This document shows, in pieces, positions 8,601 through 16,762 of a DNA stretch of 47,911 nt. The stretch is from MGIIb-O5 sp036154155. Lineage in GTDB: Archaea > Thermoplasmatota > Poseidoniia > Poseidoniales > Thalassarchaeaceae. Each line of letters starts with the position of its first letter. Position 1 is the stretch's first letter. The stretch covers positions 1 through 47,911 of the forward strand of contig JAYZLP010000017.1 of assembly GCA_036154155.1 (NCBI GenBank). The letters run 5' to 3'. The notes below the pieces were generated by a model. That model saw only the letters and a list, made by a program, of their open reading frames with translations. It did no database searches and was not told the origin of the DNA. The position numbers and the translations under genes are program-made.

Positions 8601-11600
8601 CCATTGGACTGGAACCTCCATGTTAGAGTCAGTTCCGACCCGGCTAGAGTTGTACATTCATCGCGCCATTCGGTGCTGTCCTCGCTTGTTCTGTTCTGCA
8701 GGACGATGTGAGTTAGGTCCAATGTGACCGACTTGACGATGTTCTCAGTGTCGAACCATACCACCGAGTTCAGTCTATCCGAGTGGTCACCGAAGTACTC
8801 TACTTCGTCATATCCATTGAGGTCGAAGTCCTCGCACCTGTGGAAGTTGGGGTCATCGGGGTTTGTGTTCTGGATACCATTCTCATTGAGGTCGGTCCAG
8901 CTCCCGTAGGCAACTCCTTGGTAGAGTTCACCACCCTTGGACCATGAAATCTCCAGATTGGCGGCGTCCCTGATTGCAAGGATGTTGCCTTGGGAGTCCT
9001 GTAGGAAGTCGCCCTCGGCGTAGTAATCGAATGTCAGGTATGTGAAGTCGGCACCTGATGCTGCAATTGGAATCGACTCGATTGTCATGGTCTCGCTCCA
9101 GTTGTCCCCGTATCCATCGTTGGGATGGCCGAGCCAATACGAGTGGCTCTTGAACACGCCAACGTTCTGGGGTAGCATTGAGTTCTGGCCAGACGAATCG
9201 TCAAGCCTGCTCCCATTCTCGTTTCCGTCGTCGGTCCATATTGGATCGACTCCAGAGAAGTCCTCGATGGCTACCAGATCTGGCTCAGCGTTGTATATCA
9301 TTGCCTGAACTGAGAAGTCGGTAACTGTATTGCCCCAGTTCCTTGCTACAAGCTCGACATCTCTGTTGCCAGAGGCGTACCTTACTCCGTTCTCCAGAGA
9401 TGGCCATGGCTCCTCTGCTAGTCCCGGGTCGAACAGGTTGTTGACGGTAGTCTGGAACCTGACATCATCATTGAGGTCGTCCATGTTTTCGAAGCCGACT
9501 GGGTTGGTCAACTCGGTCTTCACGAAGTAAGTCGTGTTGTCAATGAAGTCAGCAGTGAGCGATACGTCCTCGGAAGCTCCCGCTGCAAGATTGTTGAAGT
9601 TCAATGTCTGGCTTACAGTCTCAGTGGTTCCGAAGGTCACGTCCCTCTTCCTGATGGTAATGTTGTCGAAAGCGAAGCCGTCAAGGCCGCTGTCTTGGGA
9701 AGACCCGACGGGCCCAACTGACCCCATCAATCCGGTCCTGAATCTGAATCTGATGTCTATTACCTGGCCTGCGTAGGGAGTCAGGTCGATCGACTCAGCC
9801 TCATTCAGATCTTCCGAGGTTCCTCCTCCCTCGGTGTAGTTGATCCACCCTGTTGCGGTTCCGGAGTAGAAGTTTCCATTGTACGTGTTTACTTCTGGAT
9901 CGACACCCTGGGCGAGGATTCTGAAGTACCTCTCGTTGTCCCATCCACCTGTGAAGAAGACAGACTCCCATCCGCTCCCGTCTGACCATACCTCAATTCC
10001 GCATGAGTCCTCGTATAGCCATCTCTCGACTACTGAGTACTGCTCGGCTAGGTATAGCTCGAAGAACGAAGTGCTGCACATTAGTGAGATGTCGAGGTAG
10101 GCTGCGTCCGCGCCCGTTAGGTCCACGTTCTCCAGAATTAGAGCCTCATCCATGTTGTTGAAGTATCCTGAGTTGCTCTCGTTGGAGCCCCCATAGTCCA
10201 TACCGGCCCAGTAGTAATCTGTCGGGTTGCTGTCGGCCTCGTACCAAGATACGTTCTCTGTGGCAGCGGTCGAGTTGCTCTCGATGTGCCACGAGGATGC
10301 CCCCGACTCGTAGTCGCCCGTGTATGAGGTCTTGGTAAATGCACACTGGGAGCAATTGGATGTGTCGGAATTGCCATCGAAGTCATTGGAATATACAACG
10401 GTGTCAGTTCCGCCCAGGACCTCCTTGACCTCTAGGTCGACGTCTATGGATCCTGAAAGCGGGTTAAGGCCTGTGTTCTTCACAGTCACGTTTACCCATC
10501 TTGTTCCCTCTCCAAGTTGTGCCTGGCCGGTAGAGGGGTTGTAGGATGCAGGCGCAATTGTGACGCTAGTGATCCCTAGGTCCTCGTTATCTAGTGTCAG
10601 GACCGAGAGGAAGTCGCCAGCTCCAGCCCATCCCTGAGTATCCAGCCACATGGTGTTGTCAGCGAAACGGTACGAGTAGTCCCTCTGCCCAATTACGATC
10701 TCGAAGGCACTGTTGTCCCCTCCTTGCAGTTGTCCGGGAATTGCCATTGTTGGCCTCCTGCCGACATCGAAGGACAGTGACGAAAGGTATCCTGGTCCAG
10801 CTGGGTCTGCTAGGATAATCTCCACGGTGTTAATCTCTCTGAGATTGTCCAGTAGGAGGTATGTTTGGTTCTGTGCGCTAGAGTCCTGAAGCCTTGTGAG
10901 TGTCAGCTCGGTCGGTACGAAGAAGTCGACCTCTCCGTCCCTGTTGACGTCCTCGATAGTGATTGAAGCGCCTTTGAAGTCGCCCAAGGTGACGTAGTTC
11001 TGCGTGTTCCATCCACTTCCACTCTTTTCCGCGTAGGATATGTTTCCGGTAATTCCGTCGACTACAGCGATCATATCGATCTCATTGTCGTCGTTCGTGT
11101 CGGAGATGTCCATCCCGTACATAGGGTAGTTGTGCTCCGCGTCCAGCTTGAATTCGTTAACTCCCTGTGCTGTCGGGGTCATTGGGTTCGGGAACTGGTT
11201 CTGAAGACAGTCGTACTCCAAGACGGTCATGTTGTCGTAATGGCCGACCGAGTAACCCACACCGGTATTGTATGGTGGCGTCCTTAGCAGCCAGAGATCC
11301 AGGTCCTCGCAATCTCCGATGCTGCCCGGTAGGCCGCCGCCTTGGACAGTCTCGCCCCAGTGCCCTAATTTGACATGCTGATAGAGACCATTTGTCAGTG
11401 GGACTGGTAATTGCTGCTGGTTCGTTATCAGGCTTGGATCGGGGCCTCTGAAAACCTGGATGTACTGGTTCGTGAATGTTGCATCTATGGTCACGAGAAC
11501 GATGTCGTCGTTTCCATCGTCGTTTATGTCGCCAACATCCATGCCAATGTGATATGGATTGGAAATTGTGATCTCCGTGTCGGACCACTCGTGGACGAGA

Positions 11601-12070
11601 TTGTCACAGTCCCCCCAAAGCACTGTCAGATTGCCAGGTCTAACGAAAGTCTCGCCGACGAATCTGATGTTCTCCTGGTAGTAGATGACGTCATTTTTGC
11701 CGTCACCATCTATGTCGCCTATCTCCACATCCACCCCATTGGCGGTGTCTACGAATCCAGCCCTCTGTGAGTCGTTGTTCGAAATGAAGACGTCTTGTCT
11801 GTCCGCGAAACCACCTGAGCCGTCATTGTAGAGCGCTGTGATATAGTGCCCCATTGCACTTGCAGAAACGATGTCATTGTCCCCGTCACAGTCGATATCG
11901 CCCACTGCCGCGTCCTGAGGGTCCCTCTGGACTGCGTACTGCGTGATGTGCGATGCACTGGCGGCGGGAGCGAATGCAGCTAATGGTGAAGCAAGTAGCA
12001 AAATCACCAGAAGCAGGGCCCTTCGGCCCTCTCTGTTTCGGTTTTGGGCGGTCTTCGAACTGAACGACAT
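5639..12070 (-). CDS. Giant cell-surface protein with FG-GAP-like repeats, single membrane anchor and conserved-looking cytoplasmic tail
   Basis: The protein has 2143 residues. Residues about 16-40 form a signal peptide (REGRRALLLVILLLASPLAAFA, ending ASASH). Residues about 50-420 carry several FG-GAP/VCBS-like calcium motifs (GDIDCDGDNDIV, GDIDGDGKNDVIYY, GDINDDGNDDIVLV, EDVNRDGEVDFFV), suggesting a beta-propeller adhesive head. The long middle has CARDB-like sandwich segments (VKNTGLNPLSG, ARNWGNTVTDF) and two jelly-roll ends of similar sequence (GFAFDNITIR, GFAIDNIRVEE). Near residues 1380-1570 there is a Rossmann/GATase-like segment (IDVAVLSNPTDQNRL, DKVLLPWQTDYNVYY). After 'GGSGGLS' comes a transmembrane helix, RSRGGGR, and a cytoplasmic tail of about 45 residues rich in Tyr/Gln. 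The role is probably surface adhesion or substrate capture. A TATA-like element 26 nt upstream supports the ATG at 12070. Confidence 0.85.
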   Translation of the reverse strand: MSFSSKTAQNRNREGRRALLLVILLLASPLAAFAPAASASHITQYAVQRDPQDAAVGDIDCDGDNDIVSASAMGHYITALYNDGSGGFADRQDVFISNNDSQRAGFVDTANGVDVEIGDIDGDGKNDVIYYQENIRFVGETFVRPGNLTVLWGDCDNLVHEWSDTEITISNPYHIGMDVGDINDDGNDDIVLVTIDATFTNQYIQVFRGPDPSLITNQQQLPVPLTNGLYQHVKLGHWGETVQGGGLPGSIGDCEDLDLWLLRTPPYNTGVGYSVGHYDNMTVLEYDCLQNQFPNPMTPTAQGVNEFKLDAEHNYPMYGMDISDTNDDNEIDMIAVVDGITGNISYAEKSGSGWNTQNYVTLGDFKGASITIEDVNRDGEVDFFVPTELTLTRLQDSSAQNQTYLLLDNLREINTVEIILADPAGPGYLSSLSFDVGRRPTMAIPGQLQGGDNSAFEIVIGQRDYSYRFADNTMWLDTQGWAGAGDFLSVLTLDNEDLGITSVTIAPASYNPSTGQAQLGEGTRWVNVTVKNTGLNPLSGSIDVDLEVKEVLGGTDTVVYSNDFDGNSDTSNCSQCAFTKTSYTGDYESGASSWHIESNSTAATENVSWYEADSNPTDYYWAGMDYGGSNESNSGYFNNMDEALILENVDLTGADAAYLDISLMCSTSFFELYLAEQYSVVERWLYEDSCGIEVWSDGSGWESVFFTGGWDNERYFRILAQGVDPEVNTYNGNFYSGTATGWINYTEGGGTSEDLNEAESIDLTPYAGQVIDIRFRFRTGLMGSVGPVGSSQDSGLDGFAFDNITIRKRDVTFGTTETVSQTLNFNNLAAGASEDVSLTADFIDNTTYFVKTELTNPVGFENMDDLNDDVRFQTTVNNLFDPGLAEEPWPSLENGVRYASGNRDVELVARNWGNTVTDFSVQAMIYNAEPDLVAIEDFSGVDPIWTDDGNENGSRLDDSSGQNSMLPQNVGVFKSHSYWLGHPNDGYGDNWSETMTIESIPIAASGADFTYLTFDYYAEGDFLQDSQGNILAIRDAANLEISWSKGGELYQGVAYGSWTDLNENGIQNTNPDDPNFHRCEDFDLNGYDEVEYFGDHSDRLNSVVWFDTENIVKSVTLDLTHIVLQNRTSEDSTEWRDECTTLAGSELTLTWRFQSNGDGINGNAGLAGFAIDNIRVEEFTFEFDGEYVEEVNGLDASEWSRFTIANHDFQSGIYKIDAMTILDNTTVGTAWYGADEVNLANNISSIMFSIASADITLMQPDVMECVTDITYKCVYPIDDARAHSFSVPLLNGVIEGEYGLSMSIVDLDTNQEVYTDSADNGPFTLQPHARAFANWSQPYNSWVDGHTYNISFAADVTKEDGTIEPSGNVRFFIITFHDQIDVAVLSNPTDQNRLQRVKADLESMGMTYTQMKLENWDMYATPDWLEHYDKVLLPWQTDYNVYYGDYYEKLSETRETDGLSVSETLEDYMINGGTAQIHLGPYRDAYQPSNLPFGMDIAMRNQVNFTVDNRIHSDSITIVDQYHPLLRNVDPSAFSAINGGSHVALSGLDTAQVQGTQIPQVCGGRISDPMGTFHTLIRDNTYDSQSLLSICNRGAGGMIVTTIDVENPSVSQAFGGEQIPLLSNLLDYRLTPYPTDFGIAGEGYDLTINGEAPAIDTITGAYATMYIKSNSDLEFDYVTTVEGVMADWTLTSGNNDSVTGWDGSVIDSGEVSHTQQLMPEIPTLGSFCVGNTTSSTGCRIGAEWLLTLYLHDEEGHTRITYIRLVTDDTLADEFRPLASASIVSNPALSEYLELDGSKTVAGVDWPIYRVRLTDTGDISLSFTAENSSDPDAPEGESGIELFEWKVFFDYPWDSSSPTLEGHEFQIPAAVTDEWTYTFRNLTSSPDASLENEIRVELIVYDRAGKQSEKHRMYFIVVGEDFGDDPPLTQFTSPRPTDSQRDDLVVITGNLLSGAENSDVVVEATLDPAVLDYSTSQKITQRTIGKYNTTTPLADGDSFSLTLDISDLYQLDTGVAATIYLRITEGDGSRYVLEETIDISLVPATAEGPDDTGGSGGLSTTVLAGIGGAVLLIVIVVVTLVMRSRGGGRVESDTVEQFGGVETMDPVEAYVQQMVASGYDEQQARQYAEQYYANYYEQQRGGGA

Positions 12071-12093
12071 ACCCTTTGGGACATTCGGCCCTC

Positions 12094-12100
12094 TCTTATG
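12094..12100 (-). promoter_or_regulatory. TATA-like element for the giant surface protein
   Basis: Minus-strand CATAAGA, centred 27 nt before the ATG at 12070. The implied start site falls on or next to the ATG, so the message would be leaderless and made separately from the upstream genes. Confidence 0.45.
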
Positions 12101-12122
12101 CCTTGTCTAGAGGTGAGTGGGG

Positions 12123-12139
12123 CAACCCCAAAGGGGTTG
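12123..12139. terminator. Stem-loop between the 12158 gene and the giant gene
   Basis: CAACCCC-AAA-GGGGTTG gives a perfect 7-bp stem with a 3-nt loop. On the minus strand it is preceded by a T5 run (12145-12149) just after the upstream stop. T-runs terminate archaeal transcription, so the pair may separate the aconitase transcript from the giant-protein promoter. The hairpin role is inferred. Confidence 0.4.
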
Positions 12140-12157
12140 TAGTGTAAAAATGCGGAA

Positions 12158-12802
12158 TTAATGCGATTCTAGCCAGCTTGGATTGGGTGCGTAGTGATCC
12201 TCTGCACCGCCATGAATTCTCTCGAGTTTTCCTATTCTCCAGAGCCGATCCAGGAATGTCTTGATCTCAACTGTGTTCTTGTTTACCTTCTCCCCGATCA
12301 GTTTCTCGATGTCACTGAGGGACATCGAGGTGTGGCCGTGTTCCCTCACGACCATTGTCAGGACCAATTGTAGCCAAGCCTCGGCCTGCGGATCACTGGA
12401 AAGGATGTTTGTTACTGGTTCGGGGGGTTCGACCTCGTCTATGAACTCGGCCAATGCGGCTATATCTGGGTCGGTCTGAGTAGACATTCCGATCTCCGAG
12501 GCCCGCGCTGAAAGATCCATATCTCCAACCGTCCTGACCACAGAGGGTATTCTGGACGGGTCTGGAGGGGGGCCGGGCAGTGTGGGTTCGGCGGCTGATG
12601 GGTCTACTGACTCTCCTGACGATTGAGGCTCTTGGCCCGAGTTGTGTGACGTCTTTCCGAGTGGCCTTGTGAATCCGACTGCGCCTTTGAGTCCTATATC
12701 AGAACGGAGTGAGTTTACCCAATCGGCATCGCCCTGGAGAACGACTTCAATGGAATCTTGGTGTGATCTGTAACTGAACCTAACATTCTCGCCCTGACTC
12801 AT
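12158..12802 (-). CDS. Hypothetical protein with C-terminal winged-helix-like domain
   Basis: The protein has 214 residues. An N-terminal beta-rich stretch (NVRFSYRSHQDSIEVVLQGDADWVNSL) is joined by a Pro/Ser/Glu-rich disordered linker (about residues 45-120) to a helical C-terminal domain of about 75 residues. The segments 'SLSDIEKLIGEKVNKNTVE' and 'KTFLDRLWRIGKLERIHGG' have the spacing of a winged helix with a recognition helix and wing. I do not recognise a named family. The layout would suit a small DNA- or protein-binding factor. It lies 43 nt after the aconitase gene on the same strand, so it may be co-transcribed with it. Confidence 0.6.
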   Translation of the reverse strand: MSQGENVRFSYRSHQDSIEVVLQGDADWVNSLRSDIGLKGAVGFTRPLGKTSHNSGQEPQSSGESVDPSAAEPTLPGPPPDPSRIPSVVRTVGDMDLSARASEIGMSTQTDPDIAALAEFIDEVEPPEPVTNILSSDPQAEAWLQLVLTMVVREHGHTSMSLSDIEKLIGEKVNKNTVEIKTFLDRLWRIGKLERIHGGAEDHYAPNPSWLESH

Positions 12803-12845
12803 GCGATCCCCCCTACTCCTGTCCGAACACTCACCATTAACTAAG

Positions 12846-15533
12846 TCACGCCTCTGCGAGACTCCTCAATACAGTCTGCAATATGCCGCCATTTCGGTAG
12901 TATTCGACATCGACGGGAGTGTCCAATCTGACAATTGCGTCAAATTCGACCGTGTCTCCCCCTTCCTTGGTAGCCACCACACGGATGCTTGACAATGGCT
13001 CTAGATCACCTCTCGAAGGTATGTCGAATGATTCTGTGCCATCCAAACCCAGACTGTCGGCGTCTTGGCCCTCTTGGAATGTAAGCGGCAGCACCCCCAT
13101 CCCTACCAAGTTGGACCTGTGGATCCTCTCAAATGATGTCGCGATTACTGCCTTGACACCGAGCAGGAGTGTTCCCTTGGCTGCCCAATCCCTGCTACTT
13201 CCGGTGCCGTACTGAGAGCCAGCCAAGACAACCAAGGGGGTTCCTTCATCGATGTACCTCCTGCTTGCCTCAAACACAGTGGTTACTTCACCACTGGGAA
13301 GGTGTGTGGTGTACCCTCCCTCGGTACCGGGGGCAAGCTGATTCCTAATGCGGACGTTTGCGAATGTCCCCCTCATCATCACCTCGTGGTTGCCTCTTCT
13401 GCTTCCGAATGAGTTGAAGTCGCGTGGAGAAACCCCCTTCCCAACAAGATACTCCCCTGCAGGGCCATGGTGGGGAAAGGCCCCAGCGGGGCTGATGTGA
13501 TCGGTAGTCACTGAGTCGCCCAGCTTCAGCAGGACTCTGGCCGAGGATATCGGCTCTATCTCGCTTGGTTCAGGAGTTATTCCCTCCAGGAAACTTGGAA
13601 GCCTGACATAAGTCGATTCTTGATCCCAGGGGTACAAGTCTGAATCCTCACTCGGAATAGAGTCCCACCTAGGCTCTTTGAGAACATCTGAGTACCTGTG
13701 TCTGAACATCTCAGGACTGATGCACGAGTCAACCGTTTTCCTGATTTCCTCGTCACTTGGCCAGATATCTGAGAGGAACACCGGATTACCCGACTGATCC
13801 ACTCCAATGGGGTCGGATGAGAAATCAATATCCAAGGTCCCTGCAAGTGCGTAGGCGACAACAAGGGGAGGGCTTGCGAGGTAGTTGGCCAGAACCTTTT
13901 GGTGGATCCTGCCCTCGAAGTTTCTATTGCCGGAAAGAACACTGCCAACTACAAGATTGGCATTATCTATTGCCTCCTCTATTTCGGGATCCAGTGGGCC
14001 GGAGTTTCCGATGCAGGTCGTGCAACCATACCCTACAACATTGAAACCCAATTCAGACAGGTCCGTGGTCAATCCGCTTTCGTCAAGATACTCTGTGACC
14101 ACTCTGCTACCAGGGGCAAGGCTGGGCTTGACCCACGGCTTGATCGACATTCCCCTAGCTCTTGCCTTTTTGGCCAGTAGGCCAGCGGAAACCATCACGC
14201 TTGGATTGCTGGTGTTTGTGCAACTAGTGATGGCGGCTATGACAACGTCACCGTGAGAAAGGCTGCACCCTCTGCTTGGGACTTCAGACTTGTCGCCATT
14301 CCTTGACGGTTCGATGCCGTGGCCCTGGTGGCCCACGGGGGAATTCAAGCTCTCCCTCCAGTGGGGCTTCATGTCAGAGAGACTGACCCTGTCCTGCGGC
14401 CTCTTTGGACCGGCCATTGAGGGGACGACTGTGCTGAGATCAAGGGACAGGTTTGAGGTGAATGAAGGAGTTGGCGAAGATTCGGAATGGAACATTCCCT
14501 GAGCAGACAGATACCTCCTTACGTTTTCGACGTGAGATTCCTCCCTTCCTGAGAGGCTCATGTAATCAAGAGTGACTTGGTCTACTGGGAAGAAGCCGCA
14601 TGTGGCTCCGTATTCAGGGGCCATGTTGGCTATCGTAGCCCTGTCAGGAAGGCTGAGGCTAGAGAGGCCCGGCCCGTGGAACTCAACGAAACGCCCTACG
14701 CAGCCATGTTCCCTCAGCATCTGAACAATCCTTAGTGTCAGGTCAGTAGCAGTGACTCCGGGCGATGCTTTGCCCTTCAGTTCGAAACCCACGACCTCGG
14801 GGAGCAGCATGTAAATCGGCTGGCCGAGCATCACTGCCTCGGCCTCTATCCCACCAACGCCCCATCCAAGAACTCCGAGCCCATTGATCATCGTAGTATG
14901 AGAGTCGGTGCCGACGAGGGTGTCTGGAATCCAGATTCCCCCTTCCTCCCTAGCAACGGAAGCTATCCACTCTAGGTTGATTTGGTGGACTATGCCACGC
15001 CCTGGGGGGACGGCCCTGAAGCTGTCTAGGCTCTGCTGGCCCCACTTTAGGAACTTGTAGCGCTCCATATTCCTCTCATACTCCATCTCGAGGTTCTTCT
15101 CTCGAGCGTTCGGAAAGAGTCCGGAGTAGTCGACCTGGACCGAATGATCCACCACCAAGTCGACTGGGACCTGTGGGTTCACGGCCTTCGGATCCCCGCC
15201 TAGCCCGACCATTGCATCCCTCAGGGCAGCAATGTCGACAACTGCGGGGACGCCCGTGAAGTCCTGCAGGATTACCCTACTGGGGCTGAACGGAATCTCG
15301 GCTGGGTCCATGTCAGGCGACCACGATGCTATCCTCTTCACGTCGTCCTCAGTCACTAGGAAACCATCGCACTTCCTCAACGCGGCCTCGAGAAGGCATC
15401 TGATTGTGAAGGGCAGGGAGTCGAGTTTGCATATGCCGTGCTCCTCTAATGCCCCTAGGTCGAAGAAGACCCCTGATGAGCCATCGCTAGTCTCGAAAGA
15501 TGAGCGAGCGTTGAATGGGTCGTTCGAGGACAT
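12846..15533 (-). CDS. acnA: Aconitate hydratase (AcnA type)
   Basis: Interconverts citrate and isocitrate in the TCA cycle. The protein is 895 residues, the standard length of the monomeric AcnA/IRP type. The three Cys ligands of the [4Fe-4S] cluster are visible in ITSCTNTSNPSV and GYGCTTCIGNSGPL. Other signature segments are VGTDSHTTMINGLGVLGWGVGG, VMLGQPIYMLLPEVVG, the swivel-domain motif DSVTTDHISPAGAF, GSRRGNHEVMMRGTFAN, and GSQYGTGSSRDWAAKG, which holds the active-site serine region. The start is an ATG with the usual NPF..R N-terminus. It follows the TPR-cyclophilin gene by 69 nt and precedes the 214-residue protein. With the 2-oxoacid:ferredoxin oxidoreductase encoded nearby, it indicates an oxidative TCA cycle using ferredoxin. 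Confidence 0.96.
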   Translation of the reverse strand: MSSNDPFNARSSFETSDGSSGVFFDLGALEEHGICKLDSLPFTIRCLLEAALRKCDGFLVTEDDVKRIASWSPDMDPAEIPFSPSRVILQDFTGVPAVVDIAALRDAMVGLGGDPKAVNPQVPVDLVVDHSVQVDYSGLFPNAREKNLEMEYERNMERYKFLKWGQQSLDSFRAVPPGRGIVHQINLEWIASVAREEGGIWIPDTLVGTDSHTTMINGLGVLGWGVGGIEAEAVMLGQPIYMLLPEVVGFELKGKASPGVTATDLTLRIVQMLREHGCVGRFVEFHGPGLSSLSLPDRATIANMAPEYGATCGFFPVDQVTLDYMSLSGREESHVENVRRYLSAQGMFHSESSPTPSFTSNLSLDLSTVVPSMAGPKRPQDRVSLSDMKPHWRESLNSPVGHQGHGIEPSRNGDKSEVPSRGCSLSHGDVVIAAITSCTNTSNPSVMVSAGLLAKKARARGMSIKPWVKPSLAPGSRVVTEYLDESGLTTDLSELGFNVVGYGCTTCIGNSGPLDPEIEEAIDNANLVVGSVLSGNRNFEGRIHQKVLANYLASPPLVVAYALAGTLDIDFSSDPIGVDQSGNPVFLSDIWPSDEEIRKTVDSCISPEMFRHRYSDVLKEPRWDSIPSEDSDLYPWDQESTYVRLPSFLEGITPEPSEIEPISSARVLLKLGDSVTTDHISPAGAFPHHGPAGEYLVGKGVSPRDFNSFGSRRGNHEVMMRGTFANVRIRNQLAPGTEGGYTTHLPSGEVTTVFEASRRYIDEGTPLVVLAGSQYGTGSSRDWAAKGTLLLGVKAVIATSFERIHRSNLVGMGVLPLTFQEGQDADSLGLDGTESFDIPSRGDLEPLSSIRVVATKEGGDTVEFDAIVRLDTPVDVEYYRNGGILQTVLRSLAEA

Positions 15534-15602
15534 GCGGCCACCGTCGCCCTAACCGGCGGAGGCGAAGCCAATCAACTTGACTCACCCGAACGAGAGTGAT
15601 AT

Positions 15603-16631
15603 TCACTCGTTTACGGTTACATGCACTAGCCTTACGTCTTCGATTGGCTTGTCGTTGTCCCCTGTTGGGACTTCCTGGATTGCGTCTATGTGGTTCTGAC
15701 CGCTTAGAACCTGTCCGAACACCGTGTGGACGCCGTCAAGATGGCTGGGTGTGCTTCCAGTTGGTACGATGTAGAACTGGCTTCCACCAGTATTCGCAGC
15801 TGAAGTCTTCGCCATTGCTAGCATGCCCGGTGAATGAAGAAGCCCGTTATCGGCCTCGTCGGGTATGGTCCACTCGCTCTGGTCACAGGAGCTCTGGCTG
15901 GCCGCACTTTCCCCGTTGCAGTACCCGTACCAGTTGGCGGCGTATCCGCCCATGCCGTCCTGACGGTCTACGTCGCCGCCCTGGATCATGAACCCATCAA
16001 TTACCCTGTGGAAAATCGTGAAGTCGTATCGGAAGTTCTGCGCGTGAGTTATGAAGTTCTCAACGTGGACGGGTGCTAGATCCTGGAACAATTCAATCTG
16101 AATCGTTCCCTCTATTCTCTCTCCCGAATCGTCAACGTAGGAGACTTCCAAGGAAACTACTGGGTTTTCTGGATCCTCCTGCAATGCGTCGGAAATCAGT
16201 TTGATTGATGTGAGGACGATCATTCCTGCTATCACCATGGCGACTAGTCCCATTGGAGTGGGGTTGCCCTCGTCGAAGAATTGCATGTTGGCGCCTCCCG
16301 TTATCGACTTCTCGTCCATCATGGACAGCAAGGAGTTCATATTGCGTCTAGTCTCCTTGTTCTTGGGATCAATCTTGAGTGCCCTCTTGTAGCTCTTCAA
16401 CGCTTTCTGCCAGTGCCTTTTCTGTGATGATTCGTCATGCGTCCCTTGGGCAGTTCCAATATCTCCTGCTTGGCGAAGGGTCCTGACCTTCTGACCGTCA
16501 TTCTCGCACAGTGGCCAAGCCTGTCTCAGCTCGGAGAGTGCCTCCTCGAAATTCTCGTCGGACAACATAGAATCGGCCAAATCCCAAGACTTCAGCAGTT
16601 CGTCCGGCACGGGCATGGGCTCCGCGACCAT
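15603..16631 (-). CDS. Membrane-anchored TPR-cyclophilin (peptidyl-prolyl isomerase)
   Basis: The protein has 342 residues from the ATG at 16631; an upstream in-frame TTG at 16643 is less likely because a TATA-like element lies 26 nt before the ATG. Residues about 10-100 are TPR-like (NFEEALSELRQAWPL, WQKALKSYKRALKIDPKNKETR). A single transmembrane helix at about 127-147 follows. Residues about 160-342 are a cyclophilin domain with FHRVIDGFMIQGGDV, the catalytic Arg/Phe/Gln region, GMLAMAKTSAANTGGSQFYI and HLDGVHTVFGQV. A Cys-containing insert (YCNGESAASQSSCDQ) may form a disulfide, which would fit an extracytoplasmic location. The role is folding assistance for exported proteins, with cytosolic TPRs docking partners. 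The family call is firm, the topology is inferred. Confidence 0.88.
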   Translation of the reverse strand: MVAEPMPVPDELLKSWDLADSMLSDENFEEALSELRQAWPLCENDGQKVRTLRQAGDIGTAQGTHDESSQKRHWQKALKSYKRALKIDPKNKETRRNMNSLLSMMDEKSITGGANMQFFDEGNPTPMGLVAMVIAGMIVLTSIKLISDALQEDPENPVVSLEVSYVDDSGERIEGTIQIELFQDLAPVHVENFITHAQNFRYDFTIFHRVIDGFMIQGGDVDRQDGMGGYAANWYGYCNGESAASQSSCDQSEWTIPDEADNGLLHSPGMLAMAKTSAANTGGSQFYIVPTGSTPSHLDGVHTVFGQVLSGQNHIDAIQEVPTGDNDKPIEDVRLVHVTVNE

Positions 16632-16654
16632 GCTCACATACAAAACGACAGCGG

Positions 16655-16660
16655 AAATTT
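16655..16660 (-). promoter_or_regulatory. TATA-like element for the TPR-cyclophilin gene
   Basis: AAATTT is centred 26 nt before the ATG at 16631 on the minus strand. It supports that ATG as a leaderless start. Confidence 0.4.
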
Positions 16661-16672
16661 GAGAGGCGTTTC

Positions 16673-16709
16673 AGGGTGGACCTAACGGGGGAACGGCTAA
16701 GACCACCCT
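16673..16709. repeat. Inverted repeat in the cyclophilin/korA divergent promoter region
   Basis: AGGGTGG (16673-16679) and CCACCCT (16703-16709) form 7-bp arms around a 23-nt spacer in the 131-bp divergent intergenic region. It could be an operator or chance. A weak TATA-like CCTAATAG (16707-16714) overlaps the right arm and could serve korA. Confidence 0.3.
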
Positions 16710-16762
16710 AATAGCGCGGAAGGCTGCGAGGCCTAGGTGCGGCGGGCCGATGGGAGAAATGA

